DNA of 64,000 nucleotides. It comes from Haplosporangium gracile (lineage: Eukaryota > Mortierellomycota > Mortierellomycetes > Mortierellales > Mortierellaceae). Both the position numbers and the translations under genes were made by a program. Location: NCBI GenBank assembly GCA_015499985.1, contig JAAAUF010000100.1, forward strand, positions 1,001-65,000. The letters run 5' to 3'. Under the pieces are notes generated by a model. That model was given only the letters and a program-made list of their open reading frames with translations. It made no database searches and had not been told where the DNA came from. Shown here piece after piece: positions 28,455 to 41,900 of the stretch (position 1 is its first letter; each line of letters starts with the position of its first letter).

Positions 28455-31400
28455 ATGGAGGAAGAAGAAGGTAAATACATGCTGCCGCAACCTCACTCGT
28501 CCTGCATGTAAGTCGTAAAGAGTTCAATCGACTGAAACCTTCTTCTTGTTGACTATAGAAATTTGCAGGGTGTGTCGATGCGAAGGCACGCCAGAACAGC
28601 CCTTATTCCACCCGTGCAAGTGCTCAGGAAGCATTCGTTACGTTCACCAGGACTGGTAAGTGACATGACCATGCCTGTATTATCCAGCTTGGCGTTATTC
28701 TTATTGGTATGTCGTTGGTCGTTCATGTATTCAAGAGACACAGATAACTCATATTCGGTTTTTCTTCCTTCTCTCTCCCTTTTAGTCTACTACAATGGTT
28801 GGAACACAGTAACAAAAGGTTAGTGAAAAATTCATGGATCGATGTCATTAGATAGTTGTGCTATCATCAACTGCGCTTTCTCCTTAACCCTGAGCACCCA
28901 TCAACACGATCATCCACTAGATACTGTGAGCTTTGCAAACACAACTTTGCATTCACGCCAAGTAAGTGATTTCAAGTGCAAATGTTGTTGATGGCTGTTT
29001 TGCAGCAAAGATTACTCCAATCGCCCTTGGATGACCTATTCAACTCACACACAAAATTTGCCCGCTCAATTACACATAGTCTACTCGCCGGAGATGCCAG
29101 CGTCGATACCACCAACAATCTTAATTCGGAGGGCGTTCGACAAAGTGAGCCATGGAATCCAGTTCTTTCTGCGCGGCATCCTCGTCGCGTTCATCTGGCT
29201 CGTCATTCTCCCATACTTTACTATTTGGATCTGGCGCCTCTACTTTTGGATCGGAGAAACATTCGCATTCAGAGCCAATGGACTGGAGACACCCATGTGG
29301 AACACGACAACATTCTTCTCGTCACGGCATAACCTCACAGCCGTACCATCACCTTCGTCAGGGAAGGATAAAGCTCTCGATGGAATCTCAATTCTTCTCT
29401 TCCATTCCGTTGCCCCAGAGCATCAGTGGATTAGGTAAGAATGAAAAAATTTGGCGGGATTGTGCACTCGTCCTTCTCAGTTCCGGTAATGGCCGGCAAT
29501 ATTTCAATGACACCATTTTAACCGTTTCTTGTTCTACTACTCTTTGAGGGATTATAGCAAATTCATTCTGGATTGCTTTGAGGGCCAGATCATCAGCTCA
29601 GTCGTGGTTGTGACATTTGTTGTCATATTCCTCTTTCGCGAATGGGTGGTCCAAAATCAGGAAGCTGAGGCGGCCCGTGGACCTATGGATGATGCAGCAG
29701 CACCTATTCCTGGAGCTGAGGATAACGCACCAGGATTTAATGTCGAGCATGCGGTGGAGCACCTCATTGCGGCACATCACCAGATGGAGGCTCTTGTAGA
29801 AGGGGAAGCTAGCTCAAGTGACAGCAGCGCCAGTGAGGATGATACTGATAGCGATATTGAGCAAACGCGAATATTTTCTCGGCCAACATCATCTTCTCCG
29901 ACTGACTCTATGCGGCCGATGGATTTTCCAGATCCTTCTTCCACAAGGATGACTCAACTCACGCCGTCTATTCAGGAACCGCGACCGGCCTACTTTTGGG
30001 AGACAGACCATGCAAGAGAAGGAAGTTCAAGTGGATCAACAGCGTTGCCTCCAAGCTCGGTAGTTTCTTCCAGCGAGTCTTCATCGACATTGCCGGTTGT
30101 GCGACCCAGCACTGAGCGGACACTTTCATCTGACCCTACAACTGGTGCATACGTATCTACCAACACTCTCGACAGAAGCGGTCGGAGGCCAAGTGCTTTG
30201 GGAGTTCGATCGGGACAAGGCGTGTCATTCAGAGCACCCGAGGATATGCCATCCCTAGAGGATACGGTAAATTATCCTCCTCCCAGAGTTGGATACGTCT
30301 ACGATGTGTCTCAGCAAACATTTCATCCGTAAGTCTTGAGACATATTTAGACTGAACTCGTGTGTGACATGTGTTGATTTAGTGTGAATAAGTGGTTCTA
30401 ATGACAGCCTCCATTATGTTCTGTTTGATAGTGATACACGTTGGGTACCTGCAGCATCCTCCTCTGCGCCACTTCAAGCATCTGACTTAGGATTGGCACC
30501 TGCACCAACGACAGGATCGTTGCTCAACATTGACGACGCTTATCGCGCCAACGGGATGCGCCGTCCTTGGGCTACTCAAACGTCAAATGGCGAAGGCTCT
30601 TCCAACACTGGCAATAACCACAGTGTACAAGGAGAGAATAGGCATCGAATTTACACCAAGGATGGATCATTACTCTACTGGAGACCTGGAATTCCTCTGA
30701 GCTACGACAACATTTATTTGAACTCTGATGGAGGCGAGATGACCTATGCGGAAAAAGTGCTTAGATACGAGGAGCTATGCAGGACAGCGGATATCGTGGC
30801 GTCAGAAGCTCTCCCCATTCGGTGGCGACCGTCCGACGCGCCGCGGATACAACAGCCACCAGAGGAGATGCCCGAGGCTTTGGATGCCCGAGCTAGGCAA
30901 CGGCAGCAGATGGTTCGTCAAATCAACGAGCGTGGAATTCGGATACGTCGCAATGGACCAGCACCAGCAGCCGNNNNNNNNNNGCAGCCGTCCCTATTAT
31001 CAGAGATGCTCGGGCTGCTCCTGCTGTCCGACCCCCACCTCCTCTACCACGTGCACAGCGCGCACCTCCTGCAGCTCGGGCCAACCAGGTCGACCAGGCT
31101 GGTGATATGAACGTGGATTTGAATGAAGACGAGCTGGAAGGCATCTTGGAGGTCATTGGTATGCACGGGCCATATTGGATTCTCCTTCAGAACTCGCTTC
31201 TGATGTCGGCCCTGATGTGTGCCAGTTTGGGGCTCGGTGTCTGGATCCCATTCATGATCGGCAAGACAACCCTCCTCATGAATCCCTTCAACGTTCTTCG
31301 CATGCCGCTTGATCTCCTCAGTCGGCTCACGGACCCTATTTTGGACTACGTTATCGACCAAATGCTGCCCTTCTTTGGCACGATGCTTTCAAGTACATGG

Positions 31401-34400
31401 TCCACTGCGAGCACTCTCGTCTCCCCAATCCTCTCGTCCATCATTGGATCGTCGCTTGGATCAGCTGCGCTGAAGCCTCTGGATGTCCTGTACGACGAGC
31501 AGATTGTGCCATTGTGGAAGGCATTTATTGAGTCTATGGTCAAAGGGGGAGGAGCCGCACACGACATGTACCCAGGAGATTTGCCTATCGCAGATGCCAC
31601 ACAGAACATCATACAAGGTTCTCTCGCCTCGAACGGTACAGTGGTTGAGCAGATTGCGAGGAAATGGACAGAGCTGGCATACGGATCTTCGTCAGGCGAC
31701 AAAATTGCCGCTGTCACGATCGGTTATTTCATTCTGTTTGCACTGGCTTTCTGGTACTTCATCAAGACGGAACATGCTTATGGAGAGACCTTCGCCAAGA
31801 TGACCCGGGATGTCCTTCGTCAACAAGGACTGATTCTCAGAGTATGTACTTTTTCGCCAATGTTATATTTCGAAAAAAAGTACGACTCATCGAGGTACCA
31901 AAACTAACGATGTGTGTCTTTCATTTGTCATAGATTGCGTTTTTTGTGGCAATGGAGACGGTTATATTCCCGCTGTTTTGCGGGATTGCCATTGGATTAT
32001 CGACATTGCCAGTTTTCCCGGGAGCAACGTTTGCCACCAGGATGGTCTTTTACAAACACTCGCCCAACTGGTTTTTCCTTATGCACTGGCTCGTCGGGAC
32101 AGCGTTCATGTTCAACTTTTCGCTTTTTGTGAGCGTTTGTCGTACAGTGGCTCGCCCTGGAGTGATGTGGTTCATCCGCGATCCCAACGACCAAGGTTTC
32201 AACCCGATCCGTGAAATTCTCGAACGGCCGTTCATGTGGCAGTTGCGTAAACTCGGATCTGGAGCCCTGACTTACCTGACCCTGATCTTCCTTGGGGTCA
32301 CAGTGCCGATTCAGTTTGTCAAATTTGCTATGAAGGGCGTCCTGCCGCTTCGTTGGCCAGTTGAGTAAGTGTTGTAGTTTTTTTCTTTACACGGCTTTGA
32401 TGGCTGGTATGAAGTGAAAGTGGACTAACTGACATGGGATTAGTTTGTTCTCATCTAGTGAGCCGATCTCGGACCTGCCTATCGATTTACTTCTCTTCCA
32501 TTTGGTGGTGCCATTAACATTTCGCTGGCTCGATCCGACCAATCGCGTCAAGGCCCTCTTTTCGACTTGGTGGCGCCAGTTGTCTCGTTGGCTGAGAGTG
32601 AGCTCCTTTATGTACACGACCGACAATCAGCGATTCTACGAGGAAGAAGGCCATGTTGTGTATCGTACCTGGAAGGCATGGCTGCTTCGATATCGTCCAC
32701 CAATCCCCGGCTTGGATCAGGATGAAGATGATTGTGTTGGAAGCGGAGAGGAACTCGATATTGACGCGCCAGTTCTATTTGTACGCGACGGTGGCTGGTA
32801 CCGTGTCCCCAACACGGATCGGATTGTTCAAATGAAGAACCGTCGAGTCTTGGTGCCTGTGGATGAGAATGGCAACGCATTAAATCCCGACGAGGACCTT
32901 CCGGGTGAAGTAGACCCATTGATGGACAATCTACCCCGCAATCGTGACGATCCGAGCCCACCTGTTGACCCTAAAGAGAACACCACCATTGTGTATGGGC
33001 CATCCCACTTCAAGCGTCGCCTGATCGCCTTTATTATCTTAATCTGGACTTCTGTTATGGTCTTCATGGTCCTCTCTGTCGTCTTTCCCAGTAAGTCATA
33101 ACTATCGCGTTTGATGTGGATATAGGATATGTCGGTGAGATTGATAACTAACAAATTAAGTTTTCTTTACTACCTGTCGCTATAGTGATGTTAGGGCGGG
33201 CAATCTTTTCGCTCAAGTCGACGCGCCCAGTTCATGATGTTTACTCGTTCGTGGTTGGCATCTACTTCTTAAGCGGAATTTGGTATGCGCTAGATTGGAC
33301 ATCGACCAAGATTCATACAATCTACACGCGGGACACTGGACCCATCAACGGCCGTGCTGTTTTGGGTATGCTCTGGACCGCTTCTAAGATGGCTGCAAAG
33401 CTGACATACTTTGTCATGGCATTTGGAGTCTTGATGCCGTTTACACTGGGACTGATGGTCGAGCTCTTTGTTGTCTTGCCGCTTCGAAATGCCATTGACG
33501 AAGATGCCAATGTCATTTTCATGGTGGTAAGGGTGTGTGCACTCGAATGATTACGGTGTGTTTGGTTTTTTTTTTTTTGTATAACGAGCAAGTCAGGTTC
33601 TAACTTCGCTTGTTTATGACTGCTGTGTTTTGAATAGGATTGGGCAGTTGGTTTGCTCTACATGAAGATCATTCACCGGATCCTGTCTGTCCTCCCTAAT
33701 AACCGCTTTGCGCTGGACATGAACCGAGTATTTGTCGGGACCGATGTTAATCAGTGGGATGCGGGGCTGGCGACACGACGATTGATCCTACCTGTTTTTG
33801 GCATTTGTGCGTTGGTGGTTGTGGGACCTTTTGTCTGCGCATGGATCGCTGCAGAGGCTTTTGGCCTTGAAGGGACTGCACGCTATCGAGTCTTCAGGCA
33901 GGCGTATCCGGTAGTGATGATGATCAGCTTGGTTGTATTTGGACTCTGGGAATGCGTTGTGGTGGTTCGAGGGTGGAGTCAGTATGTTCGCGATCAGGAG
34001 TACCTTGTTGGACGACAGCTTCATAACCTGCGCGAGGAAGAGATTCCGGCAGAGACCGTTGCCGCCGCTATTGACTCCGAGGCTGTTGAGGCTGCTGTGG
34101 TGCCCGGAGGCGATGCAGCAACAGTAGTGGTAACAGATCAGGAAGTCGATGTTGTTGGAGATGGAGAATCGGATGACTATGGCGAATCGACAGGAAAGCG
34201 GATATATGGTCGTTTACACTCGAGTTATGACCACGACAAGTCGCTCGACAACAATGGTGGTGGCGAAGGATCGAAGGACACATTCAATACGGTGTACACG
34301 CCTCTTCTCCGGTCAACTGCAAGACAAGTCGTGGATCCTGAACTGGACCTGGGAAGCGATTGGGATGATGAAGGGTCTGCCAGTCGGACACGGCCTCGGA

Positions 34401-34462
34401 GGAGTTTGCGGTTAGCGCAACAAGCAGCTGCACGCCGTGAAGATTCTTACAACGAGATTTAA
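28455..34462 (+). CDS. SSM4: DOA10/SSM4/MARCH6-type ER membrane RING-CH ubiquitin ligase
   Basis: DOA10 ubiquitinates misfolded cytosolic and ER membrane proteins (ERAD-C and -M) and sterol enzymes. The RING-CH domain is assembled from four small exons (from 28455 to about 28965): [25 protein letters not shown], then [16 protein letters not shown], then [13 protein letters not shown]. This is a complete C4HC3 set. After it come [20 protein letters not shown] and the first membrane pairs ([29 protein letters not shown]), a long acidic Ser-rich cytosolic loop, and a central conserved TEB4/DOA10 membrane region ([41 protein letters not shown]). Further membrane spans continue to 33,970, then a disordered tail ends at 34462. 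Family members run 1,300 residues (yeast) or less. The protein here is longer, mainly from the loop and tail. A 10-N gap at 30974-30983 interrupts the frame. Confidence 0.92.
30974..30983. other. Assembly gap (10 N) inside the DOA10 gene
   Basis: Ten N bases in the coding exon for the loop region. The same 7-mer GCAGCCG stands directly on both sides. Taken literally, 10 bases break the reading frame. Merging the two copies gives continuous, in-frame Ala/Pro-rich coding sequence into the downstream exon. The gap size is therefore nominal. Confidence 0.95.
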
Positions 34463-35815
34463 AGCCATGTTTTTATCAAAAATAAATATAAAAAAAAAAG
34501 GCACAATCATTTTGAGTGATTGGATCTGAGTGGTCATGTTCCAGACGACCTTAAACGATCGAGCAGTGGGCCGATAGACATTCTGATTGGTATCACTTCA
34601 GCGCGGCCAGGCAGAGCTGCCAACCCGGAGAAGCTGATGGGAGGGAGGGTTAAAATCGCATGTACGTTGAAAATCAGCATTGTCGCGACTGTCTGAAAGA
34701 CCATTGTAGGGTGGGGATCCGTTGTGCCAGGCGGAGTGGATTTAATGGCTCTATAATTGGTGACTTTGTTGTCTAGTGTGACACATGGGCTGAAAGGACC
34801 TGGACTATGGTACGCAAAAAGAGGAGCAAATAAAAGTTTAATATGAACAATCCTTATTTCAGTGCCATCAAACCGCATCCGAGCGGTGTGGTGAGGCTGA
34901 AGCTGCAGAGGGGATCCTCACTCTGCATGGAGACACTGCCAACCACGCGGTGTGAGAGAGGGGAGGGATGAGGAATGGGAAAGAGAGTGGCGGTGTCGTG
35001 TCTCTGCAGAGCATGGCTAAGAAGGGACGGACCATACGCCACAGTTCGTCACTGAACTGAGTAGACATTTGGTGTGCCGGTTTACCTCTTTTTTTCTAGT
35101 CTAAACACACTCCTTCGCGAACAACAAACGGCCGAAATGGCTGATTGTTTTGTTTGTTCGGCACAACAAAGAGGGAGAGCTCAACGCAGTACAGAAAGAG
35201 GTGCGCGATGACGATGCAAGTCAATGGTAGCGTGGTTGTTGCTGTCGATATGTGAGACTATCGACCATGGCTCGATCTCTATGTCTTGTGCTCTCTCTTT
35301 TCAATCTCCAACCCTGTGCGCCTCTTCCCTTTTCTTCATGCCTTGCTTACCATATGGACAGGACGCTCGTCTTTTGTTTATAATTTTTTCGCTGCTCTCG
35401 TGGCTATAGATCTCCTCTCTCTCTGCTTCCCACTCTTCCCGTCTCCTCGGGCCCGTCCATCGTCCGGCTCACATATTTTTATTTCTTCACACTTCAAACG
35501 CCTCGTACATTTTCGGCCCTTTACTTTTTTTTTCTTTGTTCTTTCCCTCACGTCTCCCTTCGCCTTTTTCACTCTTCCTTTTTGCCGCCCTCCCCCCCCC
35601 TTTGGCTCAACTGCATACCACTCTTCCCCCTTTAGCACTCATCATCCACAAACTCATTCCTCTCCAATAGGGCGCAGTTTGAAACAGCTGAGGCATCATC
35701 TCCCACTCCTCTTCTACCCTCACATAAACGCAACGACAATACAGGAGGGAAAGCACAAACCAACAGCAAACTGCCTTTAACAAAAAAAAGACAACTAATA
35801 CATTAGAAAGCTGTC
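34463..35815. other. Intergenic: DOA10 3' flank and ABCC-like gene upstream region
   Basis: About 1.35 kb. From 35,270 to about 35,720 the plus strand is strongly pyrimidine-rich (CT, TTTC), with open frames that are only low-complexity translations of it. It then changes to a CA-rich leader before the ATG at 35816. This resembles the CT-rich leader upstream of several other genes here. No other gene is seen; a minus-strand frame at 34534-34878 has no recognisable features. Confidence 0.45.
34481..34486 (+). terminator. Poly(A) signal AATAAA of DOA10
   Basis: AATAAA 19 bases after the DOA10 stop codon, followed by a short A-run. Confidence 0.45.
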
Positions 35816-35952
35816 ATGGTGCCGTGGACCTGCACTCCTGACGGTGGTGGAGTCTGTCTCACTAACAGGTAACAATACTCGTCTTCCTCCTCGTCCTCTC
35901 TTCTTTAAAATTTTGTCGCACTTCAATTCTCTCTTTGGGCGGCGTGCACTCC

Positions 35953-35998
<46 letters not shown>

Positions 35999-38900
35999 GC
36001 AACATCAACAACAGCAAAGCTTTCCTTTTGTGCCTCTCTAATATCGCCAACATCGATCAATTGAACATCCTTTTTCTTAGCTAATTTTTTATGACGACCC
36101 TTTCCCATCATAGTCTCCTACAGCTGATCCCGACGTGCATCATCGTCTTTTCATCCCTGTCTGTCATCGCTGGAGAATGCGGCCGTCAGGATCGCCGACG
36201 AATGTTCAATCGCTTTTCAAGCGAGGTGGTCGTCCACGGCGAGAGCCAGTCCGAGCTTGATATTGACGGAGACGATACGAACCAGTTCAGGCTCATCAAG
36301 CCCAAGCGGACTTTTCCCTTGGCCATCCTCCGCTGTATTGGAGCCTATGCCCAGATTGCGTTGTTTGCCTATTTGGCGTTTCAGAAACTGGAGGAGCAGG
36401 ATCAGACTGAGCCTAGGATCCCTACGAAAGGAAAGGGGTTGTTGGAATTGATTATGTCGTCTGAGAGGAGGAGTGAGATTGATAAGGATTGGCCGCTGTG
36501 GTTGCCTGTTATGCATGGCATCGTTTGGGTAAGTGCTTTTATTTTTCCAAGTCCAAGTGCTTATTTTTTATTAATTTGGTCAGGCACAGAAAAATAGAAA
36601 ACGCCATGTTTTTAGGAGTCAGACCCTTCATCCATCTAACCTTCTTTCCCCCTTCGTATTCCTTCACAAAACATATGTAGCTGTATTCATCGATTCTGTC
36701 AACAGTGTCGCTCCTCCACCCTCGCCTGTCGAACCCTTACAGACTGGTTACACATCTGGATCTCATCTATCTCACGACAGCAGGCGCAGGATTGGCACAC
36801 TTTCTGCTGAATGATTTTGGACGGCCCATTGGACTCTGGACCTTGGATGACCAAATCTCTGGGCTTTCAGCAGCCATTTCTGGCTGTATGTTGGTCCTGA
36901 CTCTTGCCACCAAGCCATTGGTCCCACCCCAGCCTATCAAAGGACCCGACAAACGATCCAGAGGAGTACGTTTTATTACTTGGTTGGAGTGGTTACCTTT
37001 TTTGTTGGTGGCGGTGCTGAGTGTTCGAAAGGGGATGAGGTTGTTGTCCTGTTGGACCTTTTGGACGGAAAAACTAACGGGAATGGAGAAGTGGGGTACT
37101 CAAAGGACGTAACATGGATGATGTAATCGTACTTGTAGGTTAACTGAAAATATCTCTTTTTTTCAATCTCAACTGCGTCTTTTTTTTTCTTCGCAACATA
37201 GGTTATTTCGCCAGAGACACGGTCGTCGCTTTACGCCAGAATTGCTTTCACTTGGTTGCACCCAATGGTCACCAAGTCGTTCAACGGAAAGCTTCAGGAG
37301 ACAGATGTCTGGGCTATGGATAAGGCGCTCAGAATCAAAAACGTCTTTCAGGATTATTTGGAGAGCAGGTTGGTTGTTGAGTAAAAAAAAAATAGACGCG
37401 TTCTGTTGTTTCCTCAAATTCGTATCTTCGACACCTTTTCTAAACTTGAGAATTTTCTTCGTGCTTACGTTTAAAATACCTAGAAAAGCAACGGTGTTTG
37501 TCACGATGCTGAATTTATTCCGCCTAGAATTGGCTCAGCAGTACTTGTGGGGATTGGCGTGGGTGGGTTTCAGCATGGTCCCTCCCTTTGTTGTGTTCAA
37601 GATCATTTCGTTTGCTCAGGATCTTTCCACCTATAACCGCAACGAGGCACTCTTCTATGTTGCTGCCCTTTTGGCATCCGTTGTTGTCCGCTCTGCAGGT
37701 ATGTCATTTTGCGCACAGTGGCGCCCATGTTCATGAGTGCAACTTTATGTTCATAGTGTTAACCTTTTTTTCGTTGCTTTATGTCTCCATTAGTCCTGCA
37801 GCGTGGATTGCACATGGGACAGAGGCTAGCCACAAAGGCTATGGGCATGACAAGTGGACTGATTTATGAAAAGATGTCGCTTCGCAGAGACATGGACCCT
37901 CATGACTATGAGATTACCGGTATGTGTCCGTTACATACAAGCTGTGCGCTAGATGTTAGTCCATCAGCAATATGCTAACTTCTCACCCTTACCCACGTCC
38001 CACCACGTAGAACTCATGAGCGTGGATGTGAAGCGCATTGGACAGGGCTGGAAGAGCGCGTTTTATTTAATGATCTATCCCTCTATGGTCATTATTGCGA
38101 CCATCCAGCTATACGGATATATCGGACACTCGGCCTGGGCTGCTGCCGTCGCGGTCGTCGTATGGTACCCCATCTCTGCCCTTGCCAGCTTCCTCTTTTC
38201 TGGCCGCTTTGACCCTGTCGCTGTTAGGATGGAGAGAAGCGATGCCCTTGCGTCTGATGTAAGTGATGTGAAGTGGGCTCCTTGTATTGAAAGAAAGGCG
38301 TGCATGAAAGTAAATTTACTTTTTACAACGTTATTAATTGCGCCTTATTTTTTCTCAATGTGCATAGTTCTTGGCCAACCTGAAGGCGATCAAATATTTG
38401 GGATGGGAAGAGATTCTGATCAACAAGATTCACAAGGCTCGGGAAGAGGATCGCAAACACAACTCCAAGACCTCTCAACCCGTCATGACGCTCATCTCTG
38501 TGCCCTTGGGAGGAGATCTCATCCATGCGTTTGCGATGACGGTTGTACTTGCATTTTATTCGCTTTACTTTGGACAGATCCTTACGCCTGCAATCTTGTT
38601 CACTACTTTGATTCTGGTTGACATCCAGACGAACGCCATCAATGTAAGCATATCGTTCGCGCTATCCTGGCAGTTGATAGGCTAGAAACGGCTTACTAAC
38701 TGAATCTTCTAAATTTTTGACGAGGATAGTCGTTGCCGTCAGTTATTATTTCACTCAAGGAGATGCTGGATGCCATGGTCAGAGTGAACGACTTTCTGTG
38801 CGACGACGAAAACGAACGCGACACTGCTGTCATTCGGGATCGGGAGATGGCCAGAAGAGCCAACATCCCCATTATCGGTTTTGTCAACGCATCGTTTGTC

Positions 38901-41900
38901 TGGCCCGTGGCTAAGCCCACAATCCACCCTAACGAGCTTCTTTTTGTCGATGAACCAGGTCACGATGGCGACGATGTTCACCATCATCATAACAATGGCG
39001 CTGCAAAGAAGGCTGTTCGTCACCCTACTGGCAATTGGATTGTGCGGACACTCTCACTCTTTGGATACACTTTGCCCACACCCCAAGAGACCACGTACAA
39101 CCAGAACCCTGGAAGACCCAGCTATGGCATCGGACAACACAAATTTAATACCGCTGCTTTCGCTGCCAGGACTGACTTTGCGTTGAAGAACGTCACTCTG
39201 TCCTTCCCACCCGGTCAGATCTCCTTGGTGACCGGAACAAGGAAATCGGGCAAATCTGCGCTGCTGTTGGCCTTGATTGGCGAAATGACGCGCTCGTCTG
39301 GAAAGATTTATCTGCCCCGCAAAGATTACTACCATGGCAAACAGGGATACGGTAGCGACGTTGCCTATGTTGCTCAGGACCCGTGGCTGGAGATTGGTGG
39401 TGGTGGCAGTATTTCTGGAAATAGTACTGGTCGTAGCACGATTCGGGATACCATCTTGTTTGGAACAATGATGGACAAGGACCGGTATACGGAGGCTTTG
39501 AGGGCTTGTGTCCTTGAGGATGAGTTGCAGGGTCTTCCTAACGGCGACATGACTATCATTGGCGACAAGGTAGGCTTTATTTTTGTTGTAGTTGTTCTTG
39601 TGCTTGCTTTATTGGCTAAAGTTCTTCACACTATACTAACGCGTTTTCAATCATGGTATATAGAACGTTGTTTGGTCAATGTCGCTGAAGCAGCGTATTT
39701 CCTTGGCTCGCGCCGTTTACTCGAATGTGTCACATATCTTGATGGATGACTGCCTGAGCTTTGTCGATGTCAAGAGCCGACACTTTATCTGGAAGAACTG
39801 CATGTACGTATCCTCGGCACACATTGCCGCTTGTTAAGCGTATATTCGCTAAATCATTTATGCTAACAGCCCCTCACTCATTTTTTCCGGAATTATTACT
39901 AGTTTGGGACCCATTACGCAGGGAAAAACCAGGATTATTGTGTCGAACCAGCTTCATGTCAAGACGTATCTGGACGACGTCGACTATGTTGTTGGACTGG
40001 ATCAAGGAATCGTTCTTGGACACGGCTCTGTTCGCGAGGTGCTTACTCAGGGATGGATCCGTCAGGCCCCTGGCTCCTCTACTATTCCTACCACTATTAT
40101 CCCAGGAGCAACTGTACCCGCCAACTTGGGTCAGTTCCCTCAACAGTCATTGCCCAGCAACAATCCTGCTGCTGGAGCAACCGTCGCTGGATTAGGTCCT
40201 ACAACTGCTCCCGTCAACGCTCTTCTGCACGACCTTCGATCTTCAAAGAGCACCAACCTGCCTCTGAACAAGATGAGTAATCTGAGTGACTATGATGATC
40301 TGGACTCGACGCTGAGCCGTGAAACTGCGGCTGGATTTAAGGTTGGCTGGTCGACTTTTGGAACCTACATTGTCTCGTTGGGCACCGCTTTGTTCTTGGG
40401 ATCGGCGTTTATGAGTTTGTTCTTGAGTCAGGCGTTCTTTGTGATCCGGATTGGATGGTTGGGTCTCTGGGCAGAAAACGAAGCCTGGGATGGCGGCGTG
40501 CCCCTGCGCCATACCATTCATGACCGCCAGGTTCATCGGAATTTGTTGCCGGAGGACAGTGAGCCATCGTACATGACAGGACTGGATTATCTTGGGATCT
40601 TTATCGCTCTTGCCGGAATTCGCGCCCTGTTTGTGATTGGAAACGCCTTCTTCTTGAGATCAGGCGCCTACACTGGAGCCGACAGAGTTTACATGCGCTT
40701 CCTCCGCAGCGTGGCCCTAGCACGCCTCTCAGTCTTTGAGGCCAACGCTGTCAAAGCTGCGACTTCAATGGCTGGCGATGTTGGTGGCCTGTTTGCCAAG
40801 GGCACCATTAACGGGATCAAGGACTGTTTCATGCGGGATCTCAGCGGATTGGATGTCAAGCTCGCCAAGGAGTTTTGGCAGTTCTCTTCGGATGTCATGG
40901 CGGTCCTGTTGATTATATTGGTCCTGGCCTGGGTTCAACCCTTTGTCTTGATCCCTGTCTTTGTGGTCCTCTTCATGTTGAGTTCGGTGGCGCTTCTAGG
41001 ATTGGGACTTTCGAAGGAAATGCACCGCATGTCGATCCGTGCTGATCGAATGGACAAGGACCAGTTCAAACATACCTTCCGTGGCCTGGCGACCATTCGT
41101 GGTTATGGATTGGAGCGTCGTGCGATCAAGTCTGGCATTGCACAGTCAGAGTTGTACCTCAAGACCGTGTACTTTGGATCGTGTGCCGATCGTTGGTTGC
41201 ATTGGAAGGTCGAGCTTCTGAGCGCTTTCATCCCCTTCTCGGTTGCGGTACTGGTCTTACAGCAGATTGAGGATCTGGATCCGGTTCTGATGGGTCTTTC
41301 GCTTTACTTATCGCTTCAATTCAGTGATAAGGCGCTGGACGGTCTGTTGGGATATGGTCGGATCCGAAACCGTCTTCAATGGGCGCTTGAGCGAACTCGT
41401 CGGTATATCCATGAACTGGACAGCCCTGACAACAAGGAGGCCCCTCGGAGAGTCGATAACAAGCAGCCACCGGCTGCATGGCCTCACAGTGGAGCTGTCG
41501 AATTTGTCAATTACTCTTGCAGCCGCGCTGAAGCACCTCATGGTACCACTACTGCCTCGGGAACTGTGCATCTCAAGCATATCAACAGAGCGGCTCCTCT
41601 TGCGGAGACCATTAGCAGGCCTCCACAGAACGCTTTTGCCAACCAACAACCTCAAAGACCAGGACTAAACGCCGTACTTGGCTCCAATGATGACGCGGGC
41701 GCCCCAGTCCGAGTCAATGAACTTGTACAATCGGCACCTCTGGATCATACCAACTCGAATCGGACGAATACTGCTGTCTCTGCAGCAAACACCGTCACCT
41801 CGAATGTCAGCCAGGCTAGCAGTCGCCTGAGTGCTACACCCTATGGCACCGTTGGCCGAAACGCAGGCGTCGATTTGACATCTGCCTCTGACGCCTCTGT

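Noticed and set aside
30493..31110. DOA10 frame ending at 31110 just after the gap
   Set aside because: The stop arises from counting the 10 N literally; downstream membrane-domain codons are in a different frame that is restored when the duplicated 7-mer is merged.
35286..35780. Plus-strand frame of 164 codons upstream of the ABCC-like gene
   Set aside because: Low-complexity translation of CT-rich leader DNA.
35844..36041. Poly-Gln frame over the CAA repeat as a small protein
   Set aside because: The ABCC-like reading frame from 35816 splices over this region in phase and matches the family N-terminus; the poly-Gln frame has no other features.
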